Of a DNA stretch of 64,000 nt, positions 1 through 8,325 are shown one piece after another. The stretch comes from an uncultured Bacteroidales bacterium. Lineage in GTDB: Bacteria > Bacteroidota > Bacteroidia > Bacteroidales > P3. Each line of letters begins with the position of its first letter. Positions within the stretch are counted from its first letter, which is position 1. Location: positions 1-64,000 of the forward strand of contig ONLW01000008.1 in assembly GCA_900318835.1 (NCBI GenBank), in the 5' to 3' direction. Under the pieces are notes generated by a model. The model had not been told where the DNA came from. It saw nothing but the letters and a program-made list of their open reading frames with translations, and did no database searches. The position numbers were made by a program, and so were the translations under genes.

Positions 1-17
1 AACAAGACCACAACTGC

Positions 18-70
18 CTGTCTTCCACCTACCAACTCCCTACCATCTCCTACCACCGTAGGCCTTGTCC
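18..70. repeat. 11-bp phased intergenic repeat, copy 1 (degenerate)
   Basis: Imperfect member of the family best seen at 55918-56012. Two adjacent 11-mers, CCTACCAACTC and CCTACCATCTC, lead to a short inverted centre (CTAC, four bases, GTAG). The right arm is badly decayed. The rest of 71-230 holds no gene. It has a perfect 14-bp AT-rich palindrome at 139-152 (TATTGTATACAATA) that could be an operator, but nothing else ties it to a regulator. Confidence 0.6.
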
Positions 71-231
71 TGTTTTGGGCAGAAGTTTGACAGAAGAGTA
101 CATGTAGTATGGCACTTCCCTCATATAAAACAATATATTATTGTATACAATATATTTATGCAAAATATGATAAGGTTACCTGTAGACAGAAAGCATATTG
201 CGATTTACTGATGAATGTTGTATTTTTTTTG

Positions 232-239
232 TATATTTG
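232..239 (+). promoter_or_regulatory. -7 element TATATTTG of the porin gene
   Basis: Matches the Bacteroidetes -7 consensus TAnnTTTG and lies 36 bases before the porin start. No good TTTG -33 box stands at the usual 19-base spacing, so the call rests on the -7 box and its position. Confidence 0.6.
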
Positions 240-275
240 CAGTTTCAAATTATAACAAACTAAACAACCAACACT

Positions 276-1337
276 TTGAAAACAAGATTATTAATATCCA
301 TCACCACCCTTCTTATGGTGTCCGTACCCCTCAAGAGTCACGCCCAGATCAACTGGGGCGAGGTCTTTAGCAAGTTCAAACTCGAAGTCCGCGCCGACGG
401 CGAAATCACCACCACCGACTCCACCCCCAACCTCGGCTTCCACGGCAAGTACTTCAACTTCATGCTCGGCGGCGACCTGAGCGGCGGATTCAGCTATTAC
501 TTCAAGCAGCGCATCGTTGCCAATCCCGGCTCCGTCACATTCTTCGACAACACCGATTTCCTATACCTTGACTATATGCCCAACCAGAACTGGCGCCTGC
601 GCTTCGGCAAGGATGCAATGGCATTGGGAGGCTTCGAGTACGATGCCTCCCCCATTGACGTCTACTTCCCCACCAACATATGGCGCAACATTTACTGCTT
701 CCAACTGGCATTCAGCGGCGCCTACATCACCGATGACGGCAACCACACCTTCATCGCCCAGGTCAGCAATTCGCCCTACCTCAACTACAACAACCTCAAT
801 TACGACGCAGGGCTTGTGGCCTACAACCTCTATTGGGCCGGCAACATAGGACACTTCCACACCCTCTGGAGCACCTCGATGGTGGAGTACAAATGGAACC
901 GCTATCTCAACATGACCATGCTGGGAATGAAGTTGATATATGACAAATGGGATCTCTATTTCGATTTCATGCACCATGCCCTTGCCACCGACGACTGGGG
1001 CAAAAACTTTGGCTTCGTCTCATGTGCCAATTACTACTTCACCGACCGCTTCAACATCTTCGTTAAAGGCATGTATGAGCAGAACAAATCGAAAGAGACG
1101 CTAGGTTCATCGGTGTCGATGGACCATCAGTTGGCCGCCGGTCACAAGACTGCCCGCTATGGCCTTGGTTTCGAATGGTTCCCCTCCGAAGCCAAGAATG
1201 TACGCCTGCATATCTATGGTTGTCGCATGACCGACAGCTACACTGACACTAACGACAAGACCGTCACCGACGCCTCGTGGAACTTCAACATCGGTGCCAC
1301 CTGGACGATGGATTACTACAAGCTCTTTAAAAAGTAG
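276..1337 (+). CDS. outer-membrane porin, OprO/OprP-like
   Basis: 353-residue outer-membrane beta-barrel protein with a signal peptide ending near SHAQ (residues 20-24). It is rich in alternating aromatic and polar strands and in Asp/Tyr/Trp girdle residues, and ends in a charged YYKLFKK tail. The stretch LRFGKDAMALGGFEYD near residue 107 resembles the barrel of phosphate-selective-porin-like proteins of Bacteroidetes. The substrate cannot be told. The start is TTG at 276, chosen because it gives a complete signal peptide and follows the TATATTTG box; no ATG is in place upstream. It is separated from the next gene by an 8-bp-unit tract that begins in its last codons. Confidence 0.7.
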   Translation: MKTRLLISITTLLMVSVPLKSHAQINWGEVFSKFKLEVRADGEITTTDSTPNLGFHGKYFNFMLGGDLSGGFSYYFKQRIVANPGSVTFFDNTDFLYLDYMPNQNWRLRFGKDAMALGGFEYDASPIDVYFPTNIWRNIYCFQLAFSGAYITDDGNHTFIAQVSNSPYLNYNNLNYDAGLVAYNLYWAGNIGHFHTLWSTSMVEYKWNRYLNMTMLGMKLIYDKWDLYFDFMHHALATDDWGKNFGFVSCANYYFTDRFNIFVKGMYEQNKSKETLGSSVSMDHQLAAGHKTARYGLGFEWFPSEAKNVRLHIYGCRMTDSYTDTNDKTVTDASWNFNIGATWTMDYYKLFKK

Positions 1338-1369
1338 TTAAGTAGACAGAAGTTTAAGTAGTTAAGACA
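1330..1369 (+). repeat. 8-bp-unit tract upstream of a start codon
   Basis: Five octamers in register: AAAAGTAG, TTAAGTAG, ACAGAAGT, TTAAGTAG, TTAAGACA. The tract begins in the last codons of the porin and ends 13 bases before the ATG at 1383. A closely related tract in the opposite orientation lies at 14143-14175, upstream of wbpA. Confidence 0.75.
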
Positions 1370-1382
1370 ATACCTTACGACA

Positions 1383-2633
1383 ATGAGCGACAAAAATAAC
1401 ACCCTGATGAACACGATGCTGTCGGTGATTGACCCATTGCATGTGTTCCGCCACCACGAGACCGACCCCAACAAGCGCAATGGCAAACCCCGTCGCCTCA
1501 AATTCACCACAAGCCGCAGTTTCGAGGCCTTGGTTTTCCTTGTGCTGTTCTTTGGTTTCTTCGGCTTCCTGGCCTTCAAGATGACGCTTCCGCACATGCT
1601 CAACACTTTCATGCAGACGGCCTATAGCCTGCTGCTCGAAACGGTGTTCTACATCATGGCCATCTGCGTGCTGATGGGTGCCATCTCGAAACTGCTCACC
1701 GAGTTCGGCGTCGTGCGTCTGATGGAAAACATCCTGCGCCCCCTGATGAGACCCCTCTACAACCTGCCCGGCGTGGCAGCCTTGGGCGCTGTAATGACAT
1801 TCCTCTCCGACAACCCCGCCATCATCTCGCTGGCCAAGGATAACAACTTTGCCCGCTACTTCAAGAAATACCAGCTTGTTAGCCTGACCAACTTCGGCAC
1901 TGCATTCGGCATGGGACTGGTGGTCATTGCCTTTATGACTGGCAAGGGCTACGGCTCCGGTGCCTTGGTGGGACTCCTCGGTGCCGTTATCGGCAGCATT
2001 GTCTCCACACGCCTCATGCAACGATTCACCCTTAAAAGCTATCCCGAGCTCGACAGTCCAGTAACCGAGGACGATGGAACCGAGCAGAATATCTCTTTCA
2101 AGAGTGAGGGTAACGCCTTCCAGCGCTTCCTCAACGCCATGCTCGACGGTGGCAAGAGCGGCGTGGGTATCGGCGTGGCCATCATCCCCGGCGTGCTCTG
2201 CATCTCCACCATCGTTATGATGCTCACCTTCGGCCCTGCCGGTGAAAACGGAGAATATCTAGGCAAGGCCTATGAGGGTGTACCCGTCATCACATGGCTT
2301 GCCAACAAGGTCAACGTTGTATTCTACTGGCTCTTCGGCTTCGAAAGTGGTGCCTTGGTGGGCTTTCCCATTACCGCCCTCGGTGCTGTAGGTGCTGCCA
2401 TCGGTCTGGTACCCACCTTTGACGCTATGGGTATCATCAACAACAACGCCATCGCCGTCTTCACCGCCATGGGCATGTGCTGGAGCGGCTACCTCAGCAC
2501 CCACACCGCCATGCTCGACTCCCTGGGATACCGCAAACTCATCGGCAAAGCCATCGGAGCCCACACCATCGGCGGACTCTGCGCCGGCATAGCGGCCCAC
2601 TGGCTGTGGGTATTGTTGAGCATGATATTCTAA
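1383..2633 (+). CDS. Gate-domain (nucleoside-recognition-like) inner-membrane protein
   Basis: 416-residue polytopic membrane protein. After a basic cytoplasmic N-terminus (to about residue 48) come many hydrophobic segments, with two related halves: one around residues 95-215 (LLTEFGVVRLMENILRPLM, FLSDNPAIISLAKDN) and one around 245-415. This matches the Gate domain found in nucleoside transporters and SpmA-like proteins. Transport of a small polar molecule is the family expectation; the substrate is unknown. The gene ends 3 bases before the DUF3667 gene, so the two are probably co-transcribed. Confidence 0.65.
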   Translation: MSDKNNTLMNTMLSVIDPLHVFRHHETDPNKRNGKPRRLKFTTSRSFEALVFLVLFFGFFGFLAFKMTLPHMLNTFMQTAYSLLLETVFYIMAICVLMGAISKLLTEFGVVRLMENILRPLMRPLYNLPGVAALGAVMTFLSDNPAIISLAKDNNFARYFKKYQLVSLTNFGTAFGMGLVVIAFMTGKGYGSGALVGLLGAVIGSIVSTRLMQRFTLKSYPELDSPVTEDDGTEQNISFKSEGNAFQRFLNAMLDGGKSGVGIGVAIIPGVLCISTIVMMLTFGPAGENGEYLGKAYEGVPVITWLANKVNVVFYWLFGFESGALVGFPITALGAVGAAIGLVPTFDAMGIINNNAIAVFTAMGMCWSGYLSTHTAMLDSLGYRKLIGKAIGAHTIGGLCAGIAAHWLWVLLSMIF

Positions 2634-2636
2634 AAC

Positions 2637-3554
2637 ATGAACCTTAAAGATAGATACCACCGATTCCGCACTTGGCAGAAGGAACCCCGCCACTACGCTG
2701 TCAGGGATACGGCCATGCACCACTGCAACAACTGCGACCACGAGTTCACCGGCAACTACTGCCCCGTCTGCGGACAGAAAGCCACCTGGGGACGCATCAC
2801 CTGGGCTGCCGTGCGTGAAAACGTGATGCTCCTCTGGGGTATGGAATCCCACTCAATGCCATATACCCTGTACCAGTTACTGCTGCGTCCCGGCTACCTC
2901 ATCGCCGAATACATCAGCGGTCGCCGCCAAGCAAGCTATCCCCCCGTGAAGATGCTCTTCGTCGTCGCCGTTGTCTACGCCGTCATAAGACATTTGCTCG
3001 GAATTGAATCAGAACCATTTACAGCAAAAGAAGAGAATATCGAATTCTTTGTCATAGTCATCAATTGGCTGAAAGACAATCCCGGCTGGGGCATGATGAC
3101 TCTGACCATATTCCTCACCATACCCACTTGGTTCTTCTTCCGTTTCGCCCCCCACTATCCCCAACACTCTCTCCCGGAAAGTTTCTTCATCCAGATTTTT
3201 ATGAGCTCTTTGATGCTCATCTGCCTGCTTCTTTCTGAAATCAATGAAGTACTCATACTCCTCATTCCCTTCTACTACTACATCACCTATCGACAACTGT
3301 TCGGCTACCGCTTCTGGGGAACGACATGGCGTCTTCTATTGGCATTAATTGTCTGGTTCTCAGTCATTGCTATGCTAGTCGTAACGATAGTCCTGTTTGG
3401 TGATACCAAAACCTACCATGAATTATTTAACCAAGAAGGCATCATCGGGATTGCCTGCTACTTCCTCGTCTTCCTTGTCCCAATAGCAGTGTTTCTTTTC
3501 GTCGGTTACTGGATTAGCAAAAAGGCCGAAAAAAGAAGAAATAAAATGAAATAA
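2637..3554 (+). CDS. DUF3667 membrane protein with zinc ribbon
   Basis: 305 residues. An N-terminal four-cysteine zinc ribbon (CNNCDHEFTGNYCPVCGQK, about residues 31-49) is followed by the conserved region ending in LRPGYLIAEYISGRRQ and YPPVKML. Four or five membrane helices fill the C-terminal half. This is the DUF3667 architecture common in Bacteroidetes; no function is established. It starts 3 bases after the Gate-domain gene. The C-terminal half is more AT-rich than the N-terminal half. Confidence 0.8.
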   Translation: MNLKDRYHRFRTWQKEPRHYAVRDTAMHHCNNCDHEFTGNYCPVCGQKATWGRITWAAVRENVMLLWGMESHSMPYTLYQLLLRPGYLIAEYISGRRQASYPPVKMLFVVAVVYAVIRHLLGIESEPFTAKEENIEFFVIVINWLKDNPGWGMMTLTIFLTIPTWFFFRFAPHYPQHSLPESFFIQIFMSSLMLICLLLSEINEVLILLIPFYYYITYRQLFGYRFWGTTWRLLLALIVWFSVIAMLVVTIVLFGDTKTYHELFNQEGIIGIACYFLVFLVPIAVFLFVGYWISKKAEKRRNKMK

Positions 3555-3555
3555 T

Positions 3556-3586
3556 TTTGCCACATCGGAAATTATTCGTATTTTTG
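3556..3586 (+). promoter_or_regulatory. promoter of the ferredoxin gene
   Basis: TTTG at 3556-3559, 19 bases, then TATTTTTG at 3579-3586, an exact fit to the Bacteroidetes housekeeping promoter. The ATG follows 57 bases downstream. Confidence 0.8.
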
Positions 3587-3643
3587 CATTTGCTTTAAAG
3601 CAAAAAAATTGATCAATTATTAATCCTAAAAAACAGAAAGAAA

Positions 3644-3811
3644 ATGGCTTACAAAATTACTGACATCTGTGTTGCTTGCGGCACCTGCATCGATGAGTGC
3701 CCCGTCGGAGCTATCAGCGAAGGCGACATCTACAAGATTGACGAGAACGCTTGCGTTAGCTGCGGCACCTGCGCTGGCGCCTGCCCCACCGGTGCTATCC
3801 AGGAGGGTTAA
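3644..3811 (+). CDS. 2[4Fe-4S] ferredoxin, clostridial type
   Basis: 55-residue protein with two CxxCxxCxxxCP cluster motifs. Cys9, 12, 15 and 47 would bind one cluster and Cys19, 37, 40 and 43 the other, in the usual crossed pattern. A low-potential electron carrier for cytoplasmic anaerobic metabolism is the family role. It is a one-gene transcript, with its own promoter upstream and a strong hairpin terminator 25 bases after the stop. A purine-rich AGAAAGAAA precedes the ATG. Confidence 0.95.
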   Translation: MAYKITDICVACGTCIDECPVGAISEGDIYKIDENACVSCGTCAGACPTGAIQEG

Positions 3812-3835
3812 TCGCTCACAGATTAAAAGAAAGAG

Positions 3836-3862
3836 AAGCCGCCCGCAAGGACGGCTTTTTTT
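3836..3862 (+). terminator. intrinsic terminator after the ferredoxin gene
   Basis: Stem AAGCCG/CGGCTT extended by CC/GG across one mismatch, loop GCAA, followed by a run of T. Confidence 0.85.
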
Positions 3863-3888
3863 AGATAAAAGATAATAGTTGGGAAGGT

Positions 3889-6264
3889 ATGCGTCTTTTG
3901 GTTTGCGTCAGCCTATTTATCACTTTTCAATTATCATTTTTCAATTTAGTCCAAGCCCAAGAACGCGACCGGCTGGCGGAACTCCCTGTGGAGTGCCTCA
4001 ACCCAGCAGTTACCTATACCTCGGTGGCTCCCGACGGCTCGCTCTGGATGACGAGCATATGTGGAGAGATATTTCAGGCTGACAACATCCACTCACCATG
4101 GAGAATTCTGCAAGAGGGGCATCCGGGGAGCAGCGTCGATGAGTTTGAAAACATCATCGCCTTCGACCGCAACACCGCGGTCATCGTGGGAAATATGTAT
4201 CGTTTCATGCGAACCTCAAATGGCGGTCAGGAATGGAGCAAAATCAAGTATCATAACAAGAGGAATTATGAGTGGTTCCACCCCGTCTGGCGCGGTCAAG
4301 AGGGGAACATGTGGGCCGGCTCACAGAACGGCTTTCTGACCTTCAGTGCTGACAGTGGTCGCACCTTCACCACGCTGCGCGACACCGCCTTCGACCATAA
4401 GACAGGCATCGACAATATCTATATGCTCACAGCCCACAGCGGCTGGATTGTTTGCTGTGACGGAAACCTCTATTCCTCCAGCGACAACTGGCACACCTAT
4501 CACCGTTGGCCTACACCCAATGACAAAGGAGTGGACGCGGTCCGACCCTGGAAGAACTACCTAGTGGCGACACAAGGCTCCAAGAGCTACTACACAACCC
4601 TCGGCGACACCCTACAATGGCAGCGCACGCCGCTGACAATATGGTACTTGGAGGTAGACACCGCCACTGGGATGATGTGGGCGGAGGACGACAAAAAGCA
4701 GGTGGTTCTGATGGAGGACATCGACCGATGGAAACCCATGGGGGTGAAAGCGTTGTCCTTCATCGGGATTCACGACGGCCGCCTCTATTGTCGAGTCGAC
4801 GGCGGCGTGATACGCGTGTCCCCCGACGGGGTGGTGGACAACTGCCCGTTCCTCACCGACGAGCGCCCCCTCAAGCAGCCGGAGCACACCTTCACTCATG
4901 GCAACCTTCTCTGGGGTCACGACGGGAAGAGCGTCTATATCCAAGATGCCGAAGGCTGGTACCGCGTGGCGCGGCCCTTCGACATCGAAGGCATGACTCC
5001 CGACCCCGACCGCGACGACCGCGTCATCGTGATGACCGAAATAAGTGAGTGGCTAGGGTCGGAATCGGGGAAGACCTTTAGCGTCGATACCGCCGGCCAC
5101 ATAGAGCCCTACACCCACCGCCAGCCGCTGGCGGCTTTTGTCAAGCCCGGCTTGCAAAACCTTGAAATCCTGACCTACGAAACCTTCGGGTGGAATGTCC
5201 ATAAGGAAATCATCACCTTCGAGCGCAAGGGCAAATGGCTGAAGGAGGCCTCGCGCCGGGTTGTCAAAGTGAGCTACGACCCTCACTTTGGCGATGGCCT
5301 TAGGAAAAAACACCTCCCCATGGAATGTGGTAACGACACCGCCAAGCGTCAACTGCCGCTGGCCACTGTGGAGAAAGGCTTGCTCGCCCTTGGCGAACGC
5401 TACAATCTCTACCCCACCCCACAGGACTTCGGCCTGACAGACACGACGCTGGACATGCACAAGGTTTATTACCAACGCAATACTACTAGCAGCAACGTGT
5501 ACGGCTATCTTATCACCATCGTCAACCAAGCAGGCGATTCCCTCACGGCAGAAGGCCACTCTTCCGCGGGTCTAGACTTAGGTTCCTCCACCCATTTCCC
5601 CTGGATGCTCCCGATGACGGTGCGCTGGCGCGGTGCCGAATTCTTCACCTACCAACCTGCACTGTGGCAAGCCCTGCGCGAGGCGATGCCCGACAGTATG
5701 ATGCACAAAAACTATCTGGACAACAGCACCCTGCACGTAAAGGACACGCTCAAGAGTGGCGACCTGGTGTTTCTGAGCAACGACTGGTCGGATATATGGA
5801 AAGCCACCATCGCCAGCACAGGACGCTACTCGCATGTGGCAATAGTGGAACGCGACAGCGCCGGAGTGTGGGTCATCGAGTCCACACCCAAGGAAGGAGT
5901 GAGGAAACAAGCGTATGGTGAACTCAAAAACAGGTACAGTTGGCCTCGCATGGGCTTCCACGTCTACCGCCCCACCATTCCCTTTGATACCTCCGCCGTC
6001 ATTACCCGTGCCAAGAGTCTCATCGGCAAACCTTTCGACAACGCCTTCCAACCCAACAACGATGCCTACTACGGTTCGGAACTCATTCAGGCGGCCTTCA
6101 GCGACCTCGTTGAGTCGGAGCCCATGAACTGGCGCGACAAAGACGGCAAGCTGGTTCCTTATTGGGAGAAACACTTCAAGGAACTCGGCATCCCGGTGCC
6201 CGAAGGCATTCCTGGAACCAGCCCGACAGGCATCAGCCGTTCAAAATGGCTACGCAAACTATAA
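3889..6264 (+). CDS. secreted beta-propeller plus YiiX-like hydrolase domain, catalytic Cys replaced by Gly
   Basis: 791 residues. A signal peptide (residues 1-24) is followed by a large region of BNR/Ycf48-like propeller repeats (for example SNGGQEWSK and SADSGRTF), roughly residues 40-450. The C-terminal domain, about residues 620-791, is a permuted papain-fold (YiiX/NlpC-like) hydrolase: SGDLVFL, YSHVAIVE with His649, and SLIGKPFDNAF. At the site where the close paralogue at 8326-8886 has YYCSEL, this protein has YYGSEL (Gly729). Codon GGT instead of TGT is a one-base change, so the domain should be catalytically dead unless it is a sequencing error. The signal peptide contains a 7-bp-unit tract (3918-3945). 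The family cleaves peptide or amide bonds in the envelope; the substrate is unknown. Confidence 0.75.
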   Translation: MRLLVCVSLFITFQLSFFNLVQAQERDRLAELPVECLNPAVTYTSVAPDGSLWMTSICGEIFQADNIHSPWRILQEGHPGSSVDEFENIIAFDRNTAVIVGNMYRFMRTSNGGQEWSKIKYHNKRNYEWFHPVWRGQEGNMWAGSQNGFLTFSADSGRTFTTLRDTAFDHKTGIDNIYMLTAHSGWIVCCDGNLYSSSDNWHTYHRWPTPNDKGVDAVRPWKNYLVATQGSKSYYTTLGDTLQWQRTPLTIWYLEVDTATGMMWAEDDKKQVVLMEDIDRWKPMGVKALSFIGIHDGRLYCRVDGGVIRVSPDGVVDNCPFLTDERPLKQPEHTFTHGNLLWGHDGKSVYIQDAEGWYRVARPFDIEGMTPDPDRDDRVIVMTEISEWLGSESGKTFSVDTAGHIEPYTHRQPLAAFVKPGLQNLEILTYETFGWNVHKEIITFERKGKWLKEASRRVVKVSYDPHFGDGLRKKHLPMECGNDTAKRQLPLATVEKGLLALGERYNLYPTPQDFGLTDTTLDMHKVYYQRNTTSSNVYGYLITIVNQAGDSLTAEGHSSAGLDLGSSTHFPWMLPMTVRWRGAEFFTYQPALWQALREAMPDSMMHKNYLDNSTLHVKDTLKSGDLVFLSNDWSDIWKATIASTGRYSHVAIVERDSAGVWVIESTPKEGVRKQAYGELKNRYSWPRMGFHVYRPTIPFDTSAVITRAKSLIGKPFDNAFQPNNDAYYGSELIQAAFSDLVESEPMNWRDKDGKLVPYWEKHFKELGIPVPEGIPGTSPTGISRSKWLRKL
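3918..3945 (+). repeat. 7-bp-unit tract inside a signal peptide
   Basis: Exactly four heptamers: TATCACT, TTTCAAT, TATCATT, TTTCAAT. It encodes the hydrophobic core (ITFQLSFFN) of the signal peptide of the 791-residue protein. It belongs to the set of heptamer tracts also seen at 31070, 38609, 50406, 50591 and 61465. Confidence 0.7.
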
Positions 6265-6315
6265 GCCATACAATAATATTGCAGAAACATCGTTACTAAG
6301 GGAAAAACCAACAAC

Positions 6316-6825
6316 ATGAAACCTATCGTCAGCATCATCATGGGCTCAACCTCCGACCTGCCGGTCATGGAGAAAGCCTGTCAGTTTTTCGAGGAGATGG
6401 AGATACCCTTCGAGGTCATTGCCTTCTCCGCCCACCGCACGCCTTCCGAAGTGAGCAACTATGCCCTTAACACCGCCGGTCGCGGCATCAAGGTCATTAT
6501 CGCCGGTGCCGGTATGGCTGCTGCCCTGCCAGGAGTCATCGCTGCCGAGACACCGCTACCCGTCATCGGTGTGCCCATCAAAGGCTCCTGCCTCGAGGGC
6601 CTCGACGCCACCCTCTCCATGCTCCAGATGCCTCCGGGAATCCCCGTGGCCACCGTAGCCATCAACGGTGCTCAGAACGCCGCCATCCTCGCCATGCAGA
6701 TGCTCGCCCTCAGCGACGACACCATGATGAAGAAACTCATTGACTACAAAGCTGGTCTCAAGAAGAAAATCATCAAAGCCAACGAGGAACTGGACAAGCT
6801 GGAGTACAAGTACAAATGCAAATAG
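6316..6825 (+). CDS. purE: N5-carboxyaminoimidazole ribonucleotide mutase PurE
   Basis: 169 residues, full length for class I PurE, which converts N5-CAIR to CAIR in purine synthesis in the cytoplasm. The phosphate-binding GSTSDLPVM (residues 10-18), the SAHRTP motif with the catalytic His, and the GAGMAAALPGVIAAETPLP glycine-rich segment are all present. No purK lies next to it. It stands about 50 bases after the propeller gene and 19 bases before the kinase-deaminase fusion, both on the same strand, so a short nucleotide-metabolism operon purE / dCMP deaminase / guanine deaminase is plausible. Confidence 0.95.
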   Translation: MKPIVSIIMGSTSDLPVMEKACQFFEEMEIPFEVIAFSAHRTPSEVSNYALNTAGRGIKVIIAGAGMAAALPGVIAAETPLPVIGVPIKGSCLEGLDATLSMLQMPPGIPVATVAINGAQNAAILAMQMLALSDDTMMKKLIDYKAGLKKKIIKANEELDKLEYKYKCK

Positions 6826-6844
6826 CCTTTAAACCTTAAACCTA

Positions 6845-7873
6845 ATGATTACCATAGGCATCACCGGGACGCTTGGCGCCGGAAAAGGCACCATCGTAGA
6901 CTATCTGGTACAGAACAAGGGGTTTGTACACTATAGTGTCCGCGCCTTTATTACCGAGGAGATTAAGAAACGCGGACTGGAGGTGAACCGCGACACGATG
7001 ACGCTGGTGGGCAACGACCTGCGCGCCAAGCACACGCCGTCGTGGATTGTCGAGCAACTCTATGAGAAGGCCGTGGCTTCGGGCTGCAACTGCATCATCG
7101 AGAGCGTACGCACCCCCGGTGAGGTGGCGTCTCTGCGCGGCAAGCCCAATTTCTACCTCTTCGCTGTCGACGCCGACCCCAAGGTGCGCTACGAGCGTGC
7201 CGTGCTGCGCGGAAGCGAGACTGACCATGTCTCCTACGAGACCTTCATCGCCAACGAAAAGCGCGAGATGGACAATACCGACCCCAACAAGCAGAATCTC
7301 GGTGTCTGCATCCGTGAAGCCGACTTCCGCTTCGACAACGGCGGCACCATCGAGGACCTGCACGAACAGGTCGAGGAGGTGTTGCAGCAGATAACCTACA
7401 AGCGCCCCTCATGGGACGAGTATTTCATGGACCTCGCCAATGCCGCCAGCCGCCGTGCCACCTGCGACCGCGGCCGGAGTGGTTGCGTCATTGTGAAGGA
7501 CAAGCAGTTGCTGGTCACCGGCTACGTGGGCTCGCCCAGCGGGTTACCGCACTGCGACGAGGTGGGACACCTCTTCCGCCAAACCATCGACGCCGACGGC
7601 CATATCTCGACCCACTGTGTGCGCACCGTGCATGCCGAGCAAAACGCCATCTGTCAGGCTGCCCGTCGCGGCATCGCCCTCGACGGCGCCACGCTCTATT
7701 GCCGTATGACGCCCTGCCGTACCTGCGCCATGCTCATCATCAACTGCGGCATCAAACGCGTGGTGTGCGAACGCAAATACCATGCCGGTGCCGAGAGCGA
7801 GGAGCTTTTCCGCCAGGCCGGCATCCAGCTGGAGTTCTTCCACAACGAGGTGCAGCAGTATGACAACCAATAG
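6845..7873 (+). CDS. P-loop kinase-like domain fused to dCMP deaminase
   Basis: 342 residues in two domains. Residues 1-185 are a P-loop nucleotide kinase-like domain with Walker A GTLGAGKGT (8-16) and an ADFRFDNGGTIEDL tail typical of dephospho-CoA/dNMP kinase relatives. Residues 190-330 are a ComEB-type dCMP deaminase with zinc ligands His263 (HAE, Glu265 catalytic), Cys291 and Cys294 (PCRTC), and the SGLPHCDE signature. The deaminase would turn dCMP into dUMP; the role of the kinase part is unknown. The same domain order is found in yeast Dcd1 and, in longer form, in the anti-phage DcdV/AvcD nucleotide-depletion proteins. It overlaps the following deaminase gene by 14 bases. Confidence 0.85.
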   Translation: MITIGITGTLGAGKGTIVDYLVQNKGFVHYSVRAFITEEIKKRGLEVNRDTMTLVGNDLRAKHTPSWIVEQLYEKAVASGCNCIIESVRTPGEVASLRGKPNFYLFAVDADPKVRYERAVLRGSETDHVSYETFIANEKREMDNTDPNKQNLGVCIREADFRFDNGGTIEDLHEQVEEVLQQITYKRPSWDEYFMDLANAASRRATCDRGRSGCVIVKDKQLLVTGYVGSPSGLPHCDEVGHLFRQTIDADGHISTHCVRTVHAEQNAICQAARRGIALDGATLYCRMTPCRTCAMLIINCGIKRVVCERKYHAGAESEELFRQAGIQLEFFHNEVQQYDNQ

Positions 7874-8324
7874 ATTCATGCAACAGGCCATCGACGAGGC
7901 CAGAAAGGGCATTGCCTGTGGCGACGGTGGCCCTTTTGGATCGGTGGTGGTGAAGGGCGGCGAAGTCATAGGCCGCGGACACAACCGTGTGTTGGGACTT
8001 AACGACCCCACCGCCCATGGCGAGGTGGAGGCCATCCGCGACGCCTGTCGCCGATTGGGTACTCATGACCTCTCCGGCTGCGATATCTATACCACGGGCG
8101 AACCGTGCCACATGTGCCTTTGCGCCTGCATGTGGTCCAATATCAAACGAATATACTACGGCTGCACCATCGACGACAACTCCATCATTGGCTTCCGCGA
8201 CGGCAAGTTCAACGACCTCTTCGAAGGACGCGATCGCCTTGGCGACTACCTCACCGAAGTGGACCGCGAAGCCTGTCTGCAGCTCTTCGACGACTATCGG
8301 AAGATGCCACACCAAGGCTATTGA
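7860..8324 (+). CDS. guaD: guanine deaminase-like nucleoside/base deaminase
   Basis: 154 residues with the cytidine-deaminase fold: GGPFGSVVV, NDPTAHGEVEAIRDAC (His and Glu of HxE) and EPCHMC (two Cys ligands). The NDPTAH context and overall length match Bacillus GuaD, which converts guanine to xanthine, better than TadA. The C-terminal swap region typical of GuaD ends in DYRKMPHQGY. An ATG at 7860 was chosen because it overlaps the upstream stop by 14 bases and gives the family length; ATG 7878 is an alternative. Coupling to the dCMP deaminase suggests joint nucleobase salvage. Substrate specificity remains an inference. Confidence 0.8.
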   Translation: MTTNRFMQQAIDEARKGIACGDGGPFGSVVVKGGEVIGRGHNRVLGLNDPTAHGEVEAIRDACRRLGTHDLSGCDIYTTGEPCHMCLCACMWSNIKRIYYGCTIDDNSIIGFRDGKFNDLFEGRDRLGDYLTEVDREACLQLFDDYRKMPHQGY

Positions 8325-8325
8325 T

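Noticed and set aside
139-152. Palindrome as a named operator
   Set aside because: A perfect 14-bp AT-rich palindrome is present, but no regulator or second copy supports a specific assignment.
6316-6825. Apparent loss of the His in the AAHLPG segment of PurE
   Set aside because: The AAALPG form is, to my recollection, normal in Bacteroidetes PurE, and the catalytic SAHRTP His is present.
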